A DNA stretch of 64,000 nt from assembly GCF_032854445.1 (NCBI RefSeq), contig NC_088295.1, forward strand, positions 76,100,028 to 76,164,027. The letters are read 5' to 3'. Below the pieces are notes generated by a model. That model searched no databases. It was given only the letters and a program-made list of their open reading frames with translations, and had not been told where the DNA came from. The DNA comes from Liolophura sinensis. Taxonomy: Eukaryota; Mollusca; Polyplacophora; Chitonida; Chitonidae. The translations under genes and the position numbers were made by a program. Shown here one piece after another: positions 57,641 through 64,000 of the stretch (the first letter of the stretch is position 1; each line of letters opens with the position of its first letter).

Positions 57641-58387
57641 ACCTAAAAGGGCATGTCCTGATGCTTTTTGGTTAAACACGCTTCATTTATAGTTTGTCAT
57701 CATTGTGCTGTCGTTATCTTTCCCCAGGTTAATACCTTTTTGCCATTTTATACATTAGGCATGCACATTAGGCTGAAATACTGCCAGCCATTCATTTAAT
57801 ACATCATTTCACACACCATGTTGCTTTGATGTGTATACTACATTAATTTCCTTACGGACGTATATTACAAATGCATTTTTAAAAAACTGTATAACTGAGT
57901 TACAACATATGTCTTTTACTATTTAAGCTATATTGAGAGTGTACGCCTGAAAACCATCTTTCACTTAATTTACATGTGCTATACAATGCTTGCACAAATA
58001 AAGTTAAAACCTTACCACTTATTCAGTCAAGTGATTTCAAGAACTATATACGTATGTTCAAGGAGCCGTCCAGGTAGTTCATGTATATATGTATAATTAA
58101 AGACGTACAGCATAGAGGGTAAAACCAGAGCAACAACGACAGTATGATAGCTGGCAAATGGTAACAGGTAACAGGTGAAATATGGCCTCTAATCAGTTTA
58201 CCTCAGTCATGGGTTTATTTTAACTGTTCATCTAAATGCATAAAAAGTAGCAATTTAAACACCCTCCGGCACCATGGCTTAAGCAGAATTAGGTAAGCAA
58301 AAAGACAATGATTTTTATTAGACGTCCCTAATCCAGAAATACTCAAAATGCTACGTTGTCATGTTCACTAGACAGTCTGTCAATGAT
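57641..58387. other. 3' UTR of the transporter gene and unassigned DNA
   Basis: AATAAA at 57997-58002, 357 nt past the stop, is the likely poly(A) signal. Nothing further was recognised up to the RT-like fragment. Confidence 0.5.
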
Positions 58388-58600
58388 CTACTGTGTATAT
58401 ATGTCGACCTTCTCTTGATTTACTGGAAATTTCAGACTCTTCAAATGGTACATCTTGCATTGGTTTGTATTTGTACGAAGACAACAACGCTATCTTCTGT
58501 ACTGCTAAATTATCTTTACTCTGATAATAATGTACCGAAGACAACCGTATATGACGTGGACACATCGCCTCGTAGCTCTTGTTGTATCCTGTGTCCTCTT
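58388..58600 (+). pseudogene. Decayed RT-like retroelement fragment, copy B (inverted relative to copy A)
   Basis: Plus-strand sequence ('gactcttcaaatggtacat', 'tttgtatttgtacgaagac', 'tgttgtatcctgtgtcctc') aligns with the reverse complement of 53100-53340. Peptide remnants such as LNYLYSDNNVPK and HRLVALVVSCVL parallel copy A. It is broken by stops. The transporter gene lies between the two inverted copies. Confidence 0.5.
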
Positions 58601-58601
58601 T

Positions 58602-58785
58602 CATTTATTTATTTCATTGGTGTTTTACGACATACTCAAGAATATATCAGTTATACGACGGTGACCAGCATTATGGTGGGAGGAAACCAGAGAGAGCCCG
58701 GTATAAACCCACAACCATCTTCAGGTTACTGGCAGACCTTCCCACGTATCCGGAGAGGAAGTCAACATCAGCTCGACTTGAACTG
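58602..58785 (-). mobile_element. MetaSINE-like copy, head lost
   Basis: Inverted: ATTT tail, 'cattggtgttttacgacata', 'gcattatggtgggaggaaac', 'ctggcagaccttcccacg', ending near 'gctcgacttgaactg' before the head. It abuts the RT-like fragment. Confidence 0.85.
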
Positions 58786-58799
58786 TGTCTTCAAGTTCA

Positions 58800-59470
58800 G
58801 GTTATTTGGTACAGTATGACTTTTTAATCTTTACCACGTTTGCTGATAAGCAAGTTCGAACTGGGAACTGCCCTAATTGAGTTATTTTAGGCACCAAAGT
58901 AAGCCATTTTAAGCATCATCCGCAAATTATTACGGAACACTGACTTCTCTAATCAGAATATTGTTAACCAAATTAAATGATCTGGAAAAAGTTGAGTTTG
59001 TTCGTTTTTCCTTGACATATTTTCTTAGCTTGCTGTATTTTGACAACCACTCAGATGGGTAATTAAAATCTGATTTGTAAATAATCGTGGTTTGTATAAA
59101 TGGAGAATGTACCAGTAAATAACTTTTCATGCCTTCCTTTTCAAAAGAGCTCCACATCATAATGATTCAACAGATAACGACAACACCCGAATAAATGTCG
59201 GTGGTTTACGGAGAATACTCCGGTTTCCCCTCAATCATTTATCGAACCAACAAATAAATAGATACATAACTTACGTTTGGTCGGAAATATCAGTTGAGCT
59301 AAATTCCATATTTGTCCCTGCTACGCCCACAATATGTTCTGGTAGTTTCAGCAAGTTTCACTGCGTATTACAAAACCCTTATATTTTACGCAATACTCTC
59401 AGACATAGGCTACAACACGTAACAACTTGTTTTGACCACATTACCTGCTTTATTATGAGAAAAGGGTGAC
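58800..59470. other. No recognisable feature
   Basis: AT-rich sequence with no supported exon or repeat. Confidence 0.45.
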
Positions 59471-59475
59471 GTCGA

Positions 59476-59653
59476 TGTGAGTTCAAAGCTTTCTTGGCGG
59501 CCGTATCTGGGAAAGTCTGCCAGCAATGTGAGGATGGTCGTGGGCTTCCCCAGGGCTTTGCCCGATTTCCTCCCACTATAATGCTGGCCTCGGTCTTGTC
59601 AGTGAAATATTCTTGAGTATGGCGTAAAACACCAATCAAATAAATAAATAAAT
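59476..59653 (+). mobile_element. MetaSINE-like copy, 5' truncated
   Basis: Runs from 'gtgagttcaaagctttc' at the end of the head through 'gatggtcgtgggcttcccc' to 'aacaccaatcaaataaata'. Confidence 0.85.
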
Positions 59654-59853
59654 ATTGGCACGGCTTTTGTTTTGTCAAACATTATTAACTCAGTGTTTCA
59701 AATTTGCTCATGGCAGCTTTGCCAAACATTATTAACTCAAAGAGGAACTTAGAGGAGTCTTACCGGACATCACTAATTTACAAAATAGTTCTCTGAATCC
59801 CCGAGCTATATATCTGCAACACAAGAGATCAAAATGTTTAATATACATCTTAG

Positions 59854-59859
59854 TTTATT
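59854..59859 (-). terminator. Possible poly(A) signal of the ITIM-tail gene
   Basis: AATAAA on the minus strand, about 195 nt downstream of the stop at 60052-60054. Confidence 0.4.
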
Positions 59860-60051
59860 TCTAATCACAATACCGTTACATGATTATTAAACACATACAA
59901 AAATAAGGCAGCGTCGAGTTAAGCTTAAGCAGCACGGACAATGAATATTGCCAGGTGAAGGGTGAACTACATAAGGGCCTTCCAGATGCCAGCAGGGATG
60001 CCTTGTATATATGAATGGCGAAAAATGACTTGTAGACCATGTGATGATGAC

Positions 60052-60876
60052 TCATGTAACTGCCGTGTATTGAACCATCTCTTCTGCGTTTTGTCCATTT
60101 CGATGTGTCCGACAGCGTGACCTGAACAACACATTACAATGACGTTCATATAGTACTAAACTGCATTATTATGGACGCTGTGGAACATATAAACATAGCC
60201 TACTGATCTTCATCACTTATACATGATCTACTGTATACATTATGTTATAGCAGCACGGCACCACTCCCTCCCCCATATCAGAACTGATTCTCCTGTTCTC
60301 ACTGTTCTTGGAGCTTTGGTGATAATAACCGGTTGACAACGCTCTTGTGTCCCTTTGCGTGATCAAGCGTTTGGTGAAGATCACTTGTCTTCCACCAATA
60401 TGGTGTGAGTATCTGTACATCAGATGTGGAAAAGTTTGTCAGTATCTTGCCAAAGGTCAAAGATTTTCGCACATTATTCTGAGCGTCATCGAATAAGTGA
60501 ATAATTCTTGTGTATGGTGTTCAGCAACGATCAAAAACTATATAAATCATTTCAGAGCTAGTAGCCACTGCTTGTATACTGACTTGTCGTCAAGCGATCT
60601 AAGAGAATGCCAACACTGTAACATTAATGTTAAAACTTTAACTACTGGCTTTTTTCTACTGTTGGAATGTATACAGGAAACAATGCATATGAAAAATACA
60701 GTGGCCTTAATGTCTTCCAGTAAAACTAAGGTTGTGTGCGGGAGCGAAACACAAAGTGTATGCTACCAATTTCGTGACTCAATCACGCAAGGGAACAGAC
60801 ATTATCACTCACCTGTACATGTACATACAGACACCTAGAAGGGTGATGATAACAACGGGACAAACTGCCACAATAC
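60052..60876 (-). CDS. 3' end of a single-pass membrane receptor-like gene with an ITIM-like tail (partial)
   Basis: Two minus-strand exons. Exon 60876-60813 (64 nt) lies between a good acceptor (gtttggttttgttccag) and a perfect donor (ACAG|GTGAGT); in the only open frame it encodes a transmembrane helix, IVAVCPVVIITLLGVCMYMY. Exon 60121-60052 follows an acceptor (gtgttgttcag); the phase-2 join makes an Arg codon and the frame continues RSRCRTHRNGQNAEEM then VQYTAVT and TGA. Basic residues after the helix fit a cytoplasmic stop-transfer, so this is a type I protein with a 23-residue tail. VQYTAV matches the ITIM consensus (S/I/V/L-x-Y-x-x-I/V/L), which when phosphorylated recruits SH2 phosphatases. 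Extracellular exons must lie to the right (above 60876) but I could not identify them. An AATAAA lies downstream. Confidence 0.5.
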
Positions 60877-60957
60877 CTGGAACAAAACCAAACGCTGTAT
60901 ATGACTACATTTATATCCAGAATCAAGGCACGTCCAGCAAGACGCCGTATCGCTTCA

Positions 60958-60966
60958 ATGATATAT

Positions 60967-61001
<35 letters not shown>

Positions 61002-61056
61002 TTTGATTGGTGTTTCACGCCGTACTCAAGAATATCTCACTTATACAACGGCGGCT
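60958..61056 (-). mobile_element. MetaSINE-like 3' fragment with a long (ATTT)n tail
   Basis: About ten uninterrupted ATTT units, then 'gattggtgtttcacgccgta' and 'cacttatacaacggcggc', where it stops. Only the 3' 60 bp of the SINE are present. Confidence 0.85.
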
Positions 61057-61116
61057 TTTGGCTTTCATGAAAGATCCTGACTAAGTTTAGTTGGTTTACT
61101 CATAAGTCTGTCTCTG

Positions 61117-61363
61117 GGGCCTCCGTGGCTCATTCGCGTTCGCACCAATGCGTTCGCTGTGAGTTCAAGTGCAGCTCATGCCAGCTTCCTCTACGGCCAT
61201 ACGTGGGAAGGTCTGTCAGCAACCTGGGATGGTCGTGGGTTCCCCCCGGGCTCTGCCTGGTTTCCTCCCACCATAATGCTGGCCGCCGTTGTATAAGTGA
61301 AATATTCTTGAGTACGGAGAAGTAAATATTCTTAAAACACCAATCAAATAAATAAATAAATCA
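61117..61363 (+). mobile_element. MetaSINE-like copy with an internal head deletion
   Basis: The head starts 'ggggcctccgtggctcat' but the segment up to 'caccaatgcg' is shortened, removing part of the tRNA-like region. The central domain is intact, and a short extra 'gaagtaaatattctt' interrupts the 3' end before 'aaaacaccaatcaaat'. Together with 60958-61056 it forms an outward-facing pair. Confidence 0.9.
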
Positions 61364-61465
61364 TCAGGCTGTCTGTAATCCACTACAGTTACAATTAACG
61401 ATCCAACACTACTTCCAGTGACCCCAGGAAAGATACAACATTGCAATCTATGCTTCGAAAAAGAC

Positions 61466-61615
61466 ATTCGTATACCAGCCGTCAACCAATAAGGACGTTC
61501 CGAGTCAATAATCGTGTTTAATATAAAGTACCACAGAACTATATATAGTTCTATGTATATAATGTGCGAAATCAGGACGGAATCATACAAAGAGAAGCGG
61601 TCAACAGATGTAGGT
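61466..61615 (+). repeat. Unnamed dispersed repeat D, copy 4
   Basis: Shares 'cattcgtat.c.agccgtcaac', 'aggacgttcc', 'aggacggaat.at.caaag' and 'gcggtcaaca' with the copies at 27486 and 52660. Confidence 0.5.
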
Positions 61616-61619
61616 CTAG

Positions 61620-62375
61620 TAAATGCCTTCGTTGAAATTACATCTCTTACTACACTTCAAAATAAATGCAAACTTTTTAACACAATCTGTAGGCAATATA
61701 CGGCTAAGAGCACATCACTGCCGTTTAGAGATCACCTTGGTTAGCTTTCGCATAGACAACTGCTTCCTTGAAAGCCTGCAGCCTCGTGTTGGTCTGCCAC
61801 CTGTGGCACATAAAATATTGTTTGCATTTACCATCAATATTTCCATAGCTGGGATCGTTGTCATGAAATTAGTTTATCAACTTCCCATTTGTTTACTAGG
61901 GAAAGAGAGTATCCACACAATGATGTAAAGACCTTTTGTACACACAGTAAATCTTGTGATGACTACGAAACTATCAGATAACGTCGCCCAATGGTTACTG
62001 ACTGTCAACTGAAATGAAACACATCTGCTGATTTTCATTGATTTCGAGCGAGTTTCATAGTTTGTCTTTTTTGTCTTTGCTCTCCACGTAAAACAGTGAT
62101 AAAACTTTGCACAAGGAACATGTAATATCTGGATGATTACACACAAAAAACGTGGTGAATTGTTGTGGTGCATTTACCCGTAACGTCATACCCATTTCCC
62201 GAGGACAATCTACTGAGGGCTCATTCAGTCTAGATGTAGTGACACTTTAAACGAATGAGACTAACACTGAACTCTCCGTCATTAAGTAGAACGCATAAAC
62301 TTCAAATACATAACTTAGCCTCAACTATTTAATGGGAAGGAATACAAGTTATGGCCCATGATCAAGATAGGCAAA
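61620..62375. other. No supported gene; possible upstream region of the ITIM-tail gene
   Basis: Several minus-strand segments have splice-like borders, for example 61806-61742 (ccacag|GTGG to CCAAG|GTGATC). None ends in the phase needed to join the transmembrane exon. Confidence 0.35.
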
Positions 62376-62378
62376 ACT

Positions 62379-62491
62379 CCATCTGGTTGTTGTCTACGAG
62401 AGAATAACTCATTAGTATACTTCAATGAGTCATATCACTGTGTTATAGTCAGTATGACTGAGTTATCCTCCCTTAGACAACATCCAGATGG
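62379..62491. repeat. 113-bp imperfect fold-back (inverted repeat) next to the duplication breakpoint
   Basis: CCATCTGGTTGTTGTCTA at the left reappears inverted at the right as CCATCTGGATGTTGTCTA, and similarity continues through 'gataactca' for about 40 bp per arm around a short loop. It could be a small MITE. It ends 25 bp before the duplication copy at 62517. Confidence 0.75.
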
Positions 62492-62516
62492 CGCTACCCC
62501 ATTACCAAACATTTCA

Positions 62517-64000
62517 CCGTGTTAGAATTGTTCGTAAATAGTTTCTGCATGTAGTAGTATTCATCCAAGAACAGGTATCTATCAGCCAAAATGGAGGATC
62601 AGTTTGCGCACAGGTGAATACATATATCACTGTTGATATAAGTCTTCCGCAAATTTCACACAACTGCTATTCAAGAGAAATTCAAGCATTCCATGAACAA
62701 CAAAACATCCTATGAATGGTAACTCTTGTATGTAGTGAAAACTGAAGAAGGTTTTGTTGCCTTAGACATTACTAAAGCGGTGACAAGTTTTATTAAGGAA
62801 ACTCTATCTATTAAATCCTTGTGAGGAATAGTGGTTATAGAGAGTAGAGAAATCGCAAGCAGACATGTTCTTATACTGTACGTCTACTTGAATCCTTATC
62901 AGTGGGATGCAGCTAGGGAGACTAAATAAGTAACATTTCATTATATATCCTGATGAAGAACGGGATATATTTTCTTTTAGAAATATAGTGAGCTGTGAAG
63001 GTAGTGACGGTGGCACATTGCTCGAGATTCTTTTCCTTAGCATTCCTTTTCTGAAAGAATATAATCTGCCACTAAAATTAACTCCTTGTTAAAGGAATAT
63101 GATGGGCCTCTAAAACCAGCTATTAAATCAGCATACATGGACAATAAAACAGATGAAAAGTCAACTTTGCCGCAGGTGTCCCATTTAGCGCAGTGTAATA
63201 ATTGCACCAAGCGTAACCATCTATGTCAATTGAGACGCTTTCAAGTGTAACTGTTTGTCATGGTGTGTATACTTTCTCAACCTGAACAGTATTTAAAATG
63301 CATATTAAATACTGACATACATATCACATTCACATGTACATGTTTTGAAAAAGTCTTCTGTGTTGAAAATTCTTTGTGTTGAATATCCGAAATGCACTGA
63401 GCTTAAACTGTTAGCACATAATTACTTTTCCTATTTTGTAGTAACTACTTAAGTATTCCATATGGGTGTCGGCCTGTCTGTGTTCATCGAGGTGTGAAGG
63501 AAAACATTGACCAATCAGATTCCTTGTCATCTCTTATAAACACGGAATATTGAATTGCTACGCTTTTATTTTACGTCGTACTTTGAGCAATGGTCTCAGG
63601 TTCGTGGGTAGATGAATCTTATCAGAATGTTTGCAATCCTTTACAATTAGAGGCTTGTGAGTGTGACTAGAATTCATCAATTTTTATATTGTTCTGACTT
63701 TTAATTTCGAAAGTTTAGATTGTAAGTTAGAAGCTAATGTTCGGACTGAAACTGAAACAGTGTAAGAGTGTTTTCTTTTCTTTAACACTAGGATTTTCCA
63801 GGATTCCTTGTTAAGCATGATATAGGGGACATAAGGTTTGTATGTATCTGTTTTAAGTAATTTACAGTTTTGTAAACGCAAACGCAATGTATATAGCCAC
63901 TGCAGAGCCATTGTTCAAACTATATACTGTGTGTTTTCAGGTACGTGTCTGATCGGAGTGTTCTGACACAAGAAAAGGATCACGATTGGAAAGAAAAGGA
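62517..64000 (+). repeat. Segmental duplication, copy 2, running off the right edge
   Basis: Matches 53423-55082 (offset 9094 at the left end, 8917 at the right after deletions). It contains the same CCAAT (63511-63515), TATAAA (63535-63540) and acceptor (gtgttttcag, ending 63940) and stops within the 5' UTR just before the expected start codon. A second transporter gene probably follows outside the window. Confidence 0.93.

Noticed and set aside
61742-61806. 65-bp minus-strand exon-like segment (WQTNTRLQAFKEAVVYAK frame) with good splice borders
   Set aside because: It ends in phase 1, but the transmembrane exon needs a preceding exon ending in phase 2, so it cannot be its direct neighbour; kept only as a possibility.

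Overview
The window is animal nuclear DNA, most likely from a lophotrochozoan (mollusc or brachiopod). The evidence is spliced genes with GT-AG introns, AT-rich non-coding DNA, and many tRNA-derived SINEs, including at least a dozen copies of one family that looks like the MetaSINE superfamily. There is also an I/jockey-type LINE, a Penelope-like element and a Tc1 transposon. I see no bacterial-style operons, CRISPR arrays or rRNA. The organism call is an inference from repeat content.

Two complete spliced genes can be read. (1) Minus strand, 20451-29091: a five-exon gene whose joined exons give an uninterrupted 609-residue serine beta-lactamase-like (PF00144-type) protein. It has a signal peptide, all three active-site motifs (SLSK, YNN, HGG) and a hydrophobic C-terminus suggesting a GPI anchor. 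Its introns hold four SINE copies and a 44-bp minisatellite with a higher-order period. (2) Plus strand, 55089-57640: a three-exon, 456-residue 12-TM major-facilitator transporter of nodulin-like (NFD4-like) type, with CCAAT and TATA boxes upstream. Its 5' region (53423-55082) is repeated at 62517-64000 at about 2% divergence, so a second tandem copy of the gene begins at the right edge. Between the copies, on the minus strand, lie the last two exons of an unrelated membrane protein (60052-60876): a transmembrane helix followed by a short tail with an ITIM-like VQYTAV motif.

Layout: 1-465 81-bp satellite-like array; 465-16830 mostly unassigned DNA with SINE fragments, a 108-bp AT palindrome at 7046-7153, a 54-bp array at 11366-12010 and a possible signal-anchor exon at 15354-15441; 16831-18488 an intact Tc1 element; 20451-29091 the hydrolase gene; 29200-41150 repeats, a decayed THAP fragment, SINEs and a candidate small two-exon gene (36059-36652); 41159-43331 a decayed Penelope-like element with inverted terminal repeats, split by a 1.2-kb insertion; 45248-51089 a full-length but frameshifted LINE with a 13-bp target-site duplication; 53017-58600 a transporter gene flanked by inverted copies of an RT-like retroelement fragment; 58600-62500 SINEs and the ITIM-tail gene; 62517-64000 the second transporter 5' region.

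The genes show no evident shared pathway. The clearest organising theme is repeat activity: insertions, nested insertions, fold-back and template-switch events, and a recent segmental duplication whose left breakpoint lies in old retroelement DNA.
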